Virus record (IMG/VR): IMGVR_UViG_3300042448_001136
Location: 1 to 59,222 of that record
Origin: a virus
Length of the DNA stretch: 59,222 nucleotides
Direction: 5' to 3' (one strand)
The notes under the pieces are model-generated. The model saw nothing but the letters and a program-made list of their open reading frames with translations, was not told where the DNA came from and searched no databases. Of this stretch, positions 51,854-59,222 are shown piece after piece. Made by a program: the position numbers and the translations under genes. Each line of letters begins with the position of its first letter. Position 1 is the first letter of the stretch.

Positions 51854-52418
51854 ACCAATAGGTAGCGACTTGCTATTCGGTGTTCAAGACAGGATAGAAA
51901 ATGAATTTTTGGACAATCACATTCATTTTCTATCTGGTGATATTGAGGAAGACAATATCCTCAATGCAATCCAATGGATCATCTATCAGAATGGAACAAC
52001 ATCTCCAGAAACTGTTCTGAGATTGTACGTAAATTCTATCGGCGGTGATTTGTATCAAGCCCTGGCACTGATTGACGTTATGAGGCTGAGTCCAAATCCA
52101 ATTCAAACAATCGGAATCGGCGCTATCATGTCCGCTGGATTCCTTATCTTTGCATCCGGCACAAAGGGTCAAAGATACATCACTAAAAATTGTGGTATCA
52201 TGTGTCACCAATACTCAGACACATATGAGGGTAAACATCACGATTTGAAATCATTCACAAAAGAAGCTGAGTTGACCAACAAGCGAATGCTAAACATTTT
52301 GCAGGATGCGTCCGATCTTTCAGCCCGTGAAGTAAAAACCAAACTGTTATCGCCAAGTGACGTTTGGATGAGTGCAGATGAATTGGTAAAATTACAAATT
52401 GCGGATCACATTCTCTAA
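51825..52418 (+). CDS. ClpP-like serine protease
   Basis: 197 aa. ClpP fold: LRLYVNSIGGDLYQALALID, catalytic Ser in GIGAIMSAGFLIFASGTKGQ, catalytic His in IMCHQYSDTY, and Asp in LLSPSDVWMSADEL. All three residues are in place. Phage ClpPs act in prohead maturation or host protein turnover. ATG 51825 chosen; 51786 gives a 13-residue extension. Confidence 0.85.
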   Translation: MQRNTKRKLEPIGSDLLFGVQDRIENEFLDNHIHFLSGDIEEDNILNAIQWIIYQNGTTSPETVLRLYVNSIGGDLYQALALIDVMRLSPNPIQTIGIGAIMSAGFLIFASGTKGQRYITKNCGIMCHQYSDTYEGKHHDLKSFTKEAELTNKRMLNILQDASDLSAREVKTKLLSPSDVWMSADELVKLQIADHIL

Positions 52419-52440
52419 TGGAGGTTAACTAAAACAAGAT

Positions 52441-52620
52441 ATGATCGGTGCTATCAAAGTAGAACGTGTTGCAAAAACTAAATTTCGTAAACATAATGAG
52501 AGTAATCGGGAACAGCAACAGCCCAACAAACAAAAACACCATGATCGGTCATTCTACCGATTGATGAAAGAGGATGATGAAGATGTCTATTCGCCAAGAA
52601 ATACAAAGACAGATCGTTGA
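52441..52620 (+). CDS. 59-residue basic protein, unknown
   Basis: MIGAIKVERVAKTKFRKHNE then QQQPNKQKHHDRSFYRLMKE; hydrophilic and basic. Overlaps the next gene by 38 bases. Possibly nucleic-acid binding. Confidence 0.55.
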   Translation: MIGAIKVERVAKTKFRKHNESNREQQQPNKQKHHDRSFYRLMKEDDEDVYSPRNTKTDR

Positions 52621-52750
52621 AATCGAATCCAGAATATCACACGACAAAGGTGATGTTGTGGAACTCAAAAAACTGCTGGAACGCCTAAGGATGCAGGATT
52701 TTGAGGAAGATATCCGCGAGACTGACAACCGACAATTTTTGCGTGACTGA
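52583..52750 (+). CDS. 55-residue coiled-coil protein
   Basis: MSIRQEIQRQIVEIESRISH then VELKKLLERLRMQDFEED: one long amphipathic helix. GAGGATGATG upstream. Unknown. Confidence 0.55.
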   Translation: MSIRQEIQRQIVEIESRISHDKGDVVELKKLLERLRMQDFEEDIRETDNRQFLRD

Positions 52751-52773
52751 GTTGTAAAAATACAACAAGTCAC

Positions 52774-52801
52774 TTGACAGGAACGTTCATTGTGTTATAA
52801 T
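52774..52801 (+). promoter_or_regulatory. Early promoter, leaderless layout
   Basis: TTGACA, 16 bp, TATAAT ending eight bases before the ATG at 52810. Confidence 0.75.
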
Positions 52802-52809
52802 AAACACTT

Positions 52810-53187
52810 ATGAACATTCCTGCAATAAATTCTCAAGTCGTTGTCACCGTCCGTTATCGTGACATTTATTATTTTGCCGAAAAGCCATATAAGTTGGTAA
52901 CACTTACTGGCAAAGTGGTGAAGAGTCAAAAGTGGGTCAAAGCGGATTCATTCTCACTTGAAACTATAGACAAAGAATATCCCGTCAAGATTATTCCTGT
53001 GTCCTGGGTTACTGATATAAAGATTATCAGTGGTAAAGTGGATACCGTCAATGTTTATAATGTTGTTGGTAGTAAAGGCGACAAATACACCGTAACAAAA
53101 AGTGCGGATCAATATTCATGCACATGTGTCGGCTTCAAATTTGCCGCAAAGTGTAAGCACATTCAATCTATAAAGGATAAATTATGA
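52810..53187 (+). CDS. SWIM zinc-finger protein
   Basis: 125 aa. The C-terminal YSCTCVGFKFAAKCKHI is a CxC..CxH SWIM finger; the N-terminal part is an SH3/OB-like sheet. SWIM domains bind DNA or protein. ATGA overlap with the next gene; no SD, in line with its promoter spacing. Confidence 0.8.
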   Translation: MNIPAINSQVVVTVRYRDIYYFAEKPYKLVTLTGKVVKSQKWVKADSFSLETIDKEYPVKIIPVSWVTDIKIISGKVDTVNVYNVVGSKGDKYTVTKSADQYSCTCVGFKFAAKCKHIQSIKDKL

Positions 53188-53420
53188 ATGATTGGGACAA
53201 AGATAATTTGAATTTTCTGATGACTATTTCACCGGAATTACTCAAAGATTTTTTACAAGTTATGGATGGCGATGATGTTGCATATGCAATGGAATTGCTC
53301 CGAACGGCGAAAGCTGAGATTTTGGTAGAGTCTATGGAATATGAAGAATCATATAATCAACATGATGAAGAATTTCCAGAAGCTAGTGCGGTATTGAATA
53401 AGTTTACATTGAAAGGCTAA
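53184..53420 (+). CDS. Small acidic protein, unknown
   Basis: 78 aa, Asp/Glu-rich: MNDWDKDNLNFLMTISPELL. Follows SWIM gene with ATGA overlap. Unknown. Confidence 0.6.
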   Translation: MNDWDKDNLNFLMTISPELLKDFLQVMDGDDVAYAMELLRTAKAEILVESMEYEESYNQHDEEFPEASAVLNKFTLKG

Positions 53421-53422
53421 TT

Positions 53423-53620
53423 ATGAATCAGTTTTCTTTTATGGTGGATTATCTTGATGATTGTATGTCCAAAAAGTGGCGCAATGTCCTTACTGAAAAA
53501 GAGCAATTGGAAAATGAATCACTTGCATTCGTTGAGTCTATTATGTTGAATGGATACAATATCACGGATGTTCGTGAATATAAAACTGTCACTAAAAAAG
53601 TTACTGAATTGGTGCGATAA
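53423..53620 (+). CDS. Small protein, unknown
   Basis: 65 aa: MNQFSFMVDYLDDCMSKKWR, helical. Its stop TAA overlaps the next ATG. Unknown. Confidence 0.6.
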   Translation: MNQFSFMVDYLDDCMSKKWRNVLTEKEQLENESLAFVESIMLNGYNITDVREYKTVTKKVTELVR

Positions 53621-53742
53621 TGGCTGAATTTTTCTTTTATCTTGATGCGTGGAAGTTTTGTGTTGACAACTCACTTCCGATAGAATCTATAAGTCGTAAA
53701 GATTGGAAAGTCTGGCAAGTTGAATATGATAATGGAGATTGA
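53620..53742 (+). CDS. 40-residue protein, unknown
   Basis: MAEFFFYLDAWKFCVDNSLP then ISRKDWKVWQVEYDNGD. Coupled at both ends in the same string of tiny genes. Confidence 0.55.
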   Translation: MAEFFFYLDAWKFCVDNSLPIESISRKDWKVWQVEYDNGD

Positions 53743-53744
53743 TT

Positions 53745-53948
53745 ATGGCATATATTGAAATTGATGTTGAACTAAATGATTTCTCGGATGATGACATTCG
53801 TGAAGAAGCAATTGATCGTGGGTTATTCAATTCAGATTATGGTATCAATCAGTTGATCACCACATTATATGAAAAGCGCAGATTAGGTAAAGATTATCAA
53901 TCTGAATTGGACAAAATAATTTATGAAACTATTGGTAAAATCATATGA
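53745..53948 (+). CDS. Small acidic protein, unknown
   Basis: 67 aa: MAYIEIDVELNDFSDDDIRE; strand followed by helices, common small phage type. ATG 53745; ends overlapping the next ATG. Confidence 0.6.
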   Translation: MAYIEIDVELNDFSDDDIREEAIDRGLFNSDYGINQLITTLYEKRRLGKDYQSELDKIIYETIGKII

Positions 53949-54298
53949 TGATATTCACCCACCAAAAGAGTAAAAAGAAAAATCCAACTCAAAAACAAAA
54001 AGCAGAATATCAGGCTTGGCTCGATTCCGTAAATAATATGTCCGGATTATCTGGGCGTAAATATGGTGCAACAAAAGTAGTAAAAAGTACTACAGTTGAG
54101 CCTCTGACAACACCAGCCGGACGTGTAACACCAAAGTATCCATCTTTAGTTACTCCTGGTGGTGCCTGCACGAAACCCGTCCATGGCAAGGTCTACACTG
54201 GTACTGCTATGAAAGGCATCGGAACCTTACATAAAAGCAATGCTGTGCCTATATTTTCAGATCAAGATGCGAAGGACCAGGCGCTTATGCGCCGATAG
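53945..54298 (+). CDS. Conserved phage protein, unknown
   Basis: 117 aa, basic N-terminus (HQKSKKKNPTQKQKAEYQAW), Pro/Thr-rich middle, and a conserved C-terminal block GTAMKGIGTLHKSNAVPIF found in many phages. Unknown function. Confidence 0.7.
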   Translation: MMIFTHQKSKKKNPTQKQKAEYQAWLDSVNNMSGLSGRKYGATKVVKSTTVEPLTTPAGRVTPKYPSLVTPGGACTKPVHGKVYTGTAMKGIGTLHKSNAVPIFSDQDAKDQALMRR

Positions 54299-54384
54299 TT
54301 GAGTGGTTAGCATGCCCTAGCCGTAAAACCCTCTCCAAAGCCGTTCCATAGGGTGTTGTATTTTAGCAACTTGTCAAAAAATTG

Positions 54385-54412
54385 TTGACTTTTGCCAAAA
54401 ACCTGGTATAAT
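54385..54412 (+). promoter_or_regulatory. Early promoter
   Basis: TTGACT, 16 bp, TATAAT in CCTGGTATAATAGAGTC context. Confidence 0.8.
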
Positions 54413-54443
54413 AGAGTCTGTTCTGTTGATAAAGAGGTTGATT

Positions 54444-55193
54444 ATGAAATTGCTCTCCACTGGTAATCCTAAAGTACTCAAAGGTATGGCACAGGGTTTT
54501 AATACTTATATCTTACACTTGGCTCCAGCTAATGTGTCTGGCTATGAGACCTGCCCAAAGCGCACCGTCGGATGTACCGATGCATGTTTGAACCTCGCAG
54601 GACGCGGTGGTATGTTCAAACGCGGCGAGTCAACTAACGTTATTCAGGAAGCTCGGAAACGTAAAACCCGTATGTTCTTTGAGAACCGTACCGAGTTTAT
54701 GACACTTCTGGTCAAAGATATGGAATTGGCTATTAAGCAAAGTGCCCGCCTCGGTTTGACACCCGTGTTTCGCTTGAATGGTACTTCCGACTTGTCGTTT
54801 GAAAAGTATGAGGTTGTTCGTAACGGTCAATTGTTCCGTAACGTTTTTGCCGCCTTTCCTGAAGTCCAATTTTACGACTATACGAAAATCTTGGGTCGTA
54901 AAGTCAAAGATATTACCAACTACCAATTGACATTCTCCGCCGCTGACGGTAACGATATGGACGTTATTCGTGCAATGGCTGAAGGCTTGAATGTTGCTGT
55001 TGTTTTCGGTATAAAGAAAACCTTGCCAATGCCTGAACAATACTTGGGCCGCCCAGTGTTCAATGGCGATGAATCAGATTTGCGTTTCCTTGATCCACGT
55101 GGTGTTGTTGTTGGACTCTACGCTAAAGGTAAAGCAAAAAAGGATACCAGCGGTTTCGTTAAGTATCCTACCATCATGTTGCAAGCTGCATGA
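54444..55193 (+). CDS. GP88-family phage protein
   Basis: 249 aa. LAPANVSGYETCPKRTVGCT, DACLNLAGRGGM, then TRMFFENRTEFM and VFRLNGTSDLSFE match the gene-product-88 family of tailed phages; the conserved Cys cluster (CPKR..GCTDAC) suggests metal binding. Role unknown. ATG 54444 behind AAAGAGG. Confidence 0.75.
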   Translation: MKLLSTGNPKVLKGMAQGFNTYILHLAPANVSGYETCPKRTVGCTDACLNLAGRGGMFKRGESTNVIQEARKRKTRMFFENRTEFMTLLVKDMELAIKQSARLGLTPVFRLNGTSDLSFEKYEVVRNGQLFRNVFAAFPEVQFYDYTKILGRKVKDITNYQLTFSAADGNDMDVIRAMAEGLNVAVVFGIKKTLPMPEQYLGRPVFNGDESDLRFLDPRGVVVGLYAKGKAKKDTSGFVKYPTIMLQAA

Positions 55194-55198
55194 TTACC

Positions 55199-55227
55199 TT
55201 GACAAGTCTACCGACTTGTGTTATACT
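55199..55227 (+). promoter_or_regulatory. Sigma70-type promoter
   Basis: TTGACA, 17 bp, TATACT; upstream of the 55255 gene. Confidence 0.65.
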
Positions 55228-55254
55228 TGTTCCATCTTATTATGAAAGTGTTTT

Positions 55255-55590
55255 ATGACTAAACGTATCCGCCTGAGTGCATGGGAAAAGATTTTTGTTA
55301 CTCTAATGTCTGGTGAACCTATCACCAAAGACTATTTTAATTCAACGTTAGGAAATTTGTCCTATAAAATTTCATCTTATGTTCTTGAAATTAAAATTCA
55401 AAGCAAAGCTATCATCCGCGTCAAAAAAGATGGTCGCAAGGTTGTATCCTATCAGTTGGTGAATCCTGCTGAGGTCATGCAATACTGGACGGATCGTGGC
55501 ATTACACCGGATCAAATTACATCCCTGAAAGATTTGGATGCTGAACCCGCAACTGTAGAGGATTATTCTGTTGAATCTGAAACCGTGTAA
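55255..55590 (+). CDS. Winged-helix-like phage protein
   Basis: 111 aa. FNSTLGNLSYKISSYVLEIK then RVKKDGRKVVSYQLVNPAEV: helix-helix-wing order of a wHTH domain; a recurrent phage family, perhaps a transcription or DNA-binding factor. Confidence 0.65.
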   Translation: MTKRIRLSAWEKIFVTLMSGEPITKDYFNSTLGNLSYKISSYVLEIKIQSKAIIRVKKDGRKVVSYQLVNPAEVMQYWTDRGITPDQITSLKDLDAEPATVEDYSVESETV

Positions 55591-55592
55591 CA

Positions 55593-56129
55593 ATGAATAT
55601 TTTTTACCTTCACCACGATGTGGTCAAATGTGCTGAAATGCACAATGACAAACACACCGTAAAAATGATCCTTGAATATGCTCAACTACTTTCTACTGCC
55701 CACCGTGTCCTTGATGGTGATATTGTTATTGGTAAGTCTAAGGCGGGTAGAAAACAAACTCGATATGTTTTACCCAGCGATGATTCTATCCTATATTCTG
55801 CCACTCATATCAATCATCCCTCATCGGTATGGGTAAGACAATCTGACAAAAATTATGATTGGTTATTCGGTTTGTTTCAAGCATTGATGACTGAATACAC
55901 ACATCGGTATGGCAAAACACATGCAACTTCTCGCCTGGAAATGCATCTAGCTAAACTGCCCAAAAATATTCCACAGAAACCATTCACTGAGCCAACACCA
56001 GCAATGCCTGATGATGTAAAAGTGCCTGGTGATTCTATTGCGTCTTATCGCCGATACTACATACAGAATAAGCCACATTTGGCCAACTGGAAAAAACGTC
56101 CGGTCCCAGAATGGTATTTGACTATATAA
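55593..56129 (+). CDS. Conserved phage protein, unknown
   Basis: 178 aa: MNIFYLHHDVVKCAEMHNDK then HTVKMILEYAQLLSTAHRVL, HPSSVWVRQSDKNYDWLF, RYYIQNKPHLANWKKR. Common in large phages; the fold is thought helical. Sometimes compared with pyrimidine-dimer glycosylases, which I cannot confirm here. Confidence 0.65.
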   Translation: MNIFYLHHDVVKCAEMHNDKHTVKMILEYAQLLSTAHRVLDGDIVIGKSKAGRKQTRYVLPSDDSILYSATHINHPSSVWVRQSDKNYDWLFGLFQALMTEYTHRYGKTHATSRLEMHLAKLPKNIPQKPFTEPTPAMPDDVKVPGDSIASYRRYYIQNKPHLANWKKRPVPEWYLTI

Positions 56130-56138
56130 ACATATAAG

Positions 56139-56456
56139 ATGCCTACATATAATTTCTTAGACACTGACAGTGGTGAAGAATTTGAAAAGTTCATGAGAAT
56201 ATCTGAACGTGAAGAATTTCTGAAAGCCAATCCCAAGATTCAACCTGTGTTGACCGCACCCGCAATCGTGTCGGGCGTATCAACCTCCACCCAGAACCGT
56301 GTACCAGACGGTTTCAAAGAAGTCCTCTCTAAAGTTGCCGAAGCACATCCAGCAAGTTCGGTAGCGGACAGATACGGAAAAAAATCCATAAAACAAGCCA
56401 GAAGCGATCAGGTTGTAAAGAAGCATGTGGAGAAAGTGACTGGCGTAAAACAATAA
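56139..56456 (+). CDS. T4-like phage protein, unknown
   Basis: 105 aa: MPTYNFLDTDSGEEFEKFMR resembles an FmdB-type start without its zinc cysteines; the C-terminus is basic. Similar proteins occur beside phoH in cyanophage-type genomes. Unknown. Confidence 0.6.
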   Translation: MPTYNFLDTDSGEEFEKFMRISEREEFLKANPKIQPVLTAPAIVSGVSTSTQNRVPDGFKEVLSKVAEAHPASSVADRYGKKSIKQARSDQVVKKHVEKVTGVKQ

Positions 56457-56464
56457 GGGTATCA

Positions 56465-57214
56465 ATGGCAAGCAAGAAACCAGCAAACACCAAAATCAAC
56501 CTTGAAGAAACTGTGCCACGCACAACAAATTCACTCAAGGTGAGAATTGATGATCTAAAAACATTTGATCCATTAACAGATAATCAAAAATTATTTTTTG
56601 ATGCATATAAAAGAGGAGACTACTTTGTAGCCCTGCATGGTGTCGCAGGAACTGGAAAAACATTTTGCGCAGTATATAAAGCACTTGAAGAGGTCTTGGA
56701 TAAGAGTAATCCATTCAAGAAAATTATCATTGTGCGTTCGGCTGTTCAGAGTCGTGAAATCGGTCACTTGCCAGGTGACGTTACGGAAAAGATGGAAATC
56801 TATCAGCAACCGTATGTACAAATTTGTGATACACTGTTCGGAAGAAAAGACGCATATCAGCGCCTTGAAGAACAAGGATATATCGATTTCATTTCAACGT
56901 CATTTATTCGCGGTATGAGTTTTGATGATGCAATCATCATCGTGGACGAAATGCAAAACTTGACGTTTGAAGAAATTGACACAGTTATGACCCGTGTTGG
57001 TTATCGCTCAAAGATCATTTGGTGTGGTGACTATCGCCAAACTGATTTAAACAAAAAGAAAAATGACATGAGTGGTATCTTGAAATTTTTCGATATTGCT
57101 GTACGCATGTCAGCATTCACCAAGATAGAATTTACACCCGAAGACATTGTTAGAAGTTCTTTGGTGAAAGACTATATTCTCGCTAAACTTGATTATGAAG
57201 ATGGTATTGATTGA
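56465..57214 (+). CDS. phoH: PhoH-like ATPase
   Basis: 249 aa. Walker A HGVAGTGKTFCA, sensor VRSAVQSREIGHLPGD, Walker B AIIIVDEMQNLT, and GDYRQTDLN. A standard PhoH domain with a 45-residue N-terminal extension. Role in phages unclear: RNA metabolism or phosphate stress. Confidence 0.92.
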   Translation: MASKKPANTKINLEETVPRTTNSLKVRIDDLKTFDPLTDNQKLFFDAYKRGDYFVALHGVAGTGKTFCAVYKALEEVLDKSNPFKKIIIVRSAVQSREIGHLPGDVTEKMEIYQQPYVQICDTLFGRKDAYQRLEEQGYIDFISTSFIRGMSFDDAIIIVDEMQNLTFEEIDTVMTRVGYRSKIIWCGDYRQTDLNKKKNDMSGILKFFDIAVRMSAFTKIEFTPEDIVRSSLVKDYILAKLDYEDGID

Positions 57215-57885
57215 TGTTTGAATTCGTAAAACTACCTGAGTTGGATTTTGATATGACCGCTGTGACTACCGACTCAGGTAGGGTTTACGTCACACCATCA
57301 GGATTTAAGTATGCGTCCGTGACTACGGTTCTCTCCGACTACAATAAGAAAGCATTCTTTGAGTGGAGAGAACGTGTTGGTGCAGAGGAAGCTAATCGTG
57401 TCTCTCGCCTTGCATCAAGTCGCGGCACTAAACTGCATACCGTGTGTGAAAAGTATTTGTTGAATGAAATGACTAGCATGAAACTTGCTAGTATGCTTCC
57501 AACGACAAAAGAGTTGTTTTACAAGATAAAGCCACACATTGATACCAGAATCGGCAAAATCTATGCGCTGGAGCAAGCCCTTTATTCCCACAAGCTAAAA
57601 CTTGCTGGTCGTGTTGACTGTATCGCTGAGTGGGACGGAGTGTTATCGATTATTGATTTCAAGTCGTCAACCAAACAGAAAGATAAGAACAACATCGGCA
57701 ATTACTTCATGCAGTGTACCGCATACGCGAGGATGTTCACTGAATTGACTGGTAAGCCATTGGATCAGATTGTAGTTTTGATTGGCACCGAAGAAGGTCC
57801 TGGTCAAATCTTTATTGAAAGTGCAGATAAATACCATACTGAACTTCAAAAATATGTTGACAAGCATTACCGAAAAGCTGGTTGA
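57214..57885 (+). CDS. PD-(D/E)XK exonuclease (Cas4/RecB-like)
   Basis: 223 aa. SSRGTKLHTVCEKY (helix with His), GRVDCIAEWDGVLSIIDFKSS is the core D...DxK motif, and YFMQCTAYARMFTELTG is the QxxxY helix. Similar to MGME1-type single-strand exonucleases. Start ATG 57214 overlaps the PhoH stop. Confidence 0.85.
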   Translation: MFEFVKLPELDFDMTAVTTDSGRVYVTPSGFKYASVTTVLSDYNKKAFFEWRERVGAEEANRVSRLASSRGTKLHTVCEKYLLNEMTSMKLASMLPTTKELFYKIKPHIDTRIGKIYALEQALYSHKLKLAGRVDCIAEWDGVLSIIDFKSSTKQKDKNNIGNYFMQCTAYARMFTELTGKPLDQIVVLIGTEEGPGQIFIESADKYHTELQKYVDKHYRKAG

Positions 57886-57910
57886 CATTTCGTAATTGTA
57901 GTGTTATACT
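57882..57910 (+). promoter_or_regulatory. Promoter of the tmRNA
   Basis: TTGACA, 17 bp, TATACT; -35 overlaps the end of the exonuclease gene. Confidence 0.7.
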
Positions 57911-57916
57911 ACATGC

Positions 57917-58225
57917 TATGGTTGTATGAAGCAACTAGAAACGGATTCAAGACGCGGGGGCAGTGCCCGCCAGGTCCACCATAAGTATATTGGAGTTTGT
58001 CTGGGAACCAGTAGAGTAATCTATCCAGAACGGAGTAACGTGGGCAAGTTGGTTCTTGCTACGCCGACAGTATGCTTTTGATGGGCCTGACACAGGATCG
58101 ATTGGGTCAAGAGTACAGAAGTGGACAACTCACCAGAGTAGGTGTAAAAACTAAATCAAAGTAAATGCAGCTAATGATAGCCGCTTCGCTCTAGCCGCTT
58201 AAACGGTTAAGACGAATGGGGATTT
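57917..58225 (+). ncRNA. ssrA: Circularly permuted (two-piece) tmRNA
   Basis: Rescues stalled ribosomes and tags nascent chains. The acceptor half comes first: GACGCGGG...CCCGC arm then CAGGTCC-A-CCA (57971-57981). After about 100 nt of spacer the coding half starts with GGGCCTG (58083-58089), which pairs with CAGGTCC (one G-U), followed by GACACAGGATCGATTGGGT, matching the tmRNA 5' consensus. The tag frame at 58167-58199 reads AANDSRFALAA, stop 58200-58202. The T-loop GGCAGTG is unusual. A terminator follows at 58226. Permuted tmRNAs are known in alpha- and some beta-proteobacteria and cyanobacteria. Confidence 0.88.
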
Positions 58226-58263
58226 GTAGATTGTTCCTTATCAACCAAACAATCTACTTTTTT
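58226..58263. terminator. Intrinsic terminator after tmRNA, shared with the leftward gene
   Basis: GTAGATTGTT (58226-58235) pairs with AACAATCTAC (58248-58257), then TTTTTT. It also covers the stop of the GIY-YIG gene on the other strand. Confidence 0.85.
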
Positions 58264-58705
58264 GGTGTCTTGTGTAATTGCCAATATTAAATTGTCGCTT
58301 ACAGCACAGACATGTCATGTAGATTTTGTGTTTGTTTAACTCGGGCTTAGTTCCTGGACGTTTATGTCCTTTGGCTCTGCTGTTACCTATCATAGACTTA
58401 CTTATTTTTTGTCTGTGTTGCGGTGTTCTGATAGCTCCGGAGTTTCCTTCTCCACCATCAGTTTGATTGAGAAGTATTCCTGTGTTATTATCTTTTCTGC
58501 CGTACCATCTGATCAACCTACGTTCTATGGCGAATGCACCTAGTTCTGATAGATTAGATTCCACAAGAATTATTAAATTCTTGTCATTGGGCAATTTGAA
58601 GGAGTGTTTATTATACATCCGTAAGCCGCAACCCTTTCCTATGTAATAGGGAGTTCCATCTTCTCGGAGATAAGCATACACGTAAAAAGACTTTGAATTA
58701 TTCAT
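58241..58705 (-). CDS. GIY-YIG homing endonuclease
   Basis: 154 aa. FYVYAYLREDGTPYYIGKGC is the GIY-YIG motif; AFAIERRLIRWYGR supplies the catalytic Glu; the C-terminal part has HRQKISKSMIGNSRAKG (NUMOD-like) and a zinc finger MTCLCCKRQFNIGNYTRH. Start MNNSK at 58705. Convergent with the tmRNA, as mobile endonucleases often sit beside RNA genes. Confidence 0.85.
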   Translation of the reverse strand: MNNSKSFYVYAYLREDGTPYYIGKGCGLRMYNKHSFKLPNDKNLIILVESNLSELGAFAIERRLIRWYGRKDNNTGILLNQTDGGEGNSGAIRTPQHRQKISKSMIGNSRAKGHKRPGTKPELNKHKIYMTCLCCKRQFNIGNYTRHQKSRLFG

Positions 58706-58801
58706 GCTGACATAGACCTTTATGTTAGAGTGGGTGGAGACGGCAATCTCGCGACCTACACCTTTATTTAGTAAATTTTGCAACAATTAAGAGGAGAAAC
58801 A

Positions 58802-59222
58802 ATGCGAAGTAAACCAATACTTTTCAGCATTACACTTTCCGCAATGATCGTATTTTTCAGTCTGATCAATATTGATCTTCATGGCATCCTGCCATTCAAA
58901 CCAAGTTATGATTCTCTGACAAAAGATGTTCAGAGACAAGTCACTTGTTTAGCGGAAAACATTTATTTTGAGGCAGCACATGAGCCAAGAGTTGGCAAAA
59001 AAGCTGTAGCATTCGTAACAATCAACAGAGTACAATCTGGTAATTATGCAAATGATATTTGTGGTGTTGTATTTCAAAAGACTGGTGGCACATGTCAATT
59101 CTCATGGTATTGTGACTCCAAGTTTACCGACAGACGGTTGACAATCAAGTCTACTCCGTTGTATAATGAGATTAGAGAGTTGGCGATGCATATGATCATC
59201 AACTTTGAGCGTATGGAAGATG
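58802..59222 (+). CDS. SleB-type cell wall hydrolase (3' partial)
   Basis: 140 residues seen, cut by the window end. N-terminal signal-anchor (LFSITLSAMIVFFSLINIDL), then the Hydrolase_2 motif QVTCLAENIYFEAAHEPRVG with catalytic Glu, VTINRVQSGNYANDICGVV and CQFSWYC. Probably the endolysin, exported by its signal-anchor. GAGGAG precedes the ATG. Confidence 0.85.
   Translation, partial: MRSKPILFSITLSAMIVFFSLINIDLHGILPFKPSYDSLTKDVQRQVTCLAENIYFEAAHEPRVGKKAVAFVTINRVQSGNYANDICGVVFQKTGGTCQFSWYCDSKFTDRRLTIKSTPLYNEIRELAMHMIINFERMED

Noticed and set aside
54289-54360. tRNA-like 5' half GCGCCGATAGTTGAGTGG
   Set aside because: No matching 3' half, T-loop or CCA downstream; overlaps the end of a conserved gene.

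Overview
The window looks like part of a large, tailed, T4-like lytic phage genome. Evidence for this: T4-type DNA-metabolism genes (primase, NrdA/NrdB, ThyX, DexA-like exonuclease, RNase H, DNA and RNA ligases, PhoH), T4-style late promoters (TATAAATA and CATAAATA), a cyanophage-style tail-fibre start, homing endonucleases, and a very large tRNA cluster. The host is probably a betaproteobacterium. The tmRNA is of the circularly permuted two-piece type, its tag reads AANDSRFALAA, and one small gene belongs to the BPSL0761 family. Both points are inference.

Layout. 1-5.7 kb (+): primase, ThyX, and an nrd cassette (nrdA, unknown, secreted thermonuclease, thioredoxin, nrdB). 5.7-15.2 kb (+): small early genes, a tail-fibre-like gene pair with two cupin genes, a DexA-like exonuclease, a sugar epimerase and a GIY-YIG gene. 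15.2-25.4 kb (-): a leftward early region of about 40 mostly tiny genes, split by eleven near-identical sigma70 promoters. It holds six of the seven MNERI-family paralogues, an SPFH lipoprotein, and two promoter-driven stretches that look like structured RNAs rather than genes. 25.4-33.3 kb (+): nucleotidyltransferase-like, kinase-like, DNA ligase, RNA ligase, HNH and P-loop kinase genes plus small early genes.

33.5-42.5 kb (+): 31 tRNA genes, all with encoded CCA, covering all 20 amino acids. Between them lie two families of small structured elements. Family 1 (seven copies) has a GTTTTAG...CTGTTGT frame and a seven-base-pair closing stem that covaries between copies. Its last three copies form one transcription unit with a TROVE/Ro60-like gene, and two of those three carry a T-arm/D-arm tRNA mimic with a capped acceptor stem, the design of bacterial Y RNA (YrlA). 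Family 2 (six copies) has a 15-21 bp terminal stem that starts on one tRNA's CCA and ends at the next tRNA. tRNA processing would release both families, so the cluster looks like a combined tRNA and Y-RNA factory. This is the strongest candidate for an undescribed system.

42.5-48.5 kb: a curli-like export module (CsgF, CsgG, curlin-like repeat protein, FecR-domain protein, CHASE2-adenyl/guanylyl cyclase), launched from a palindromic bidirectional late promoter and followed by leftward small membrane proteins that may be holins. 48.5-57.9 kb (+): T4-like RNase H, ClpP, SWIM, GP88, PhoH and PD-(D/E)XK nuclease genes. 57.9-58.3 kb: the permuted tmRNA with its terminator. The window ends with a GIY-YIG endonuclease (-) and a truncated SleB-type cell-wall hydrolase (+).

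All assignments come from reading translations and hand-pairing RNA. No database or folding program was used.
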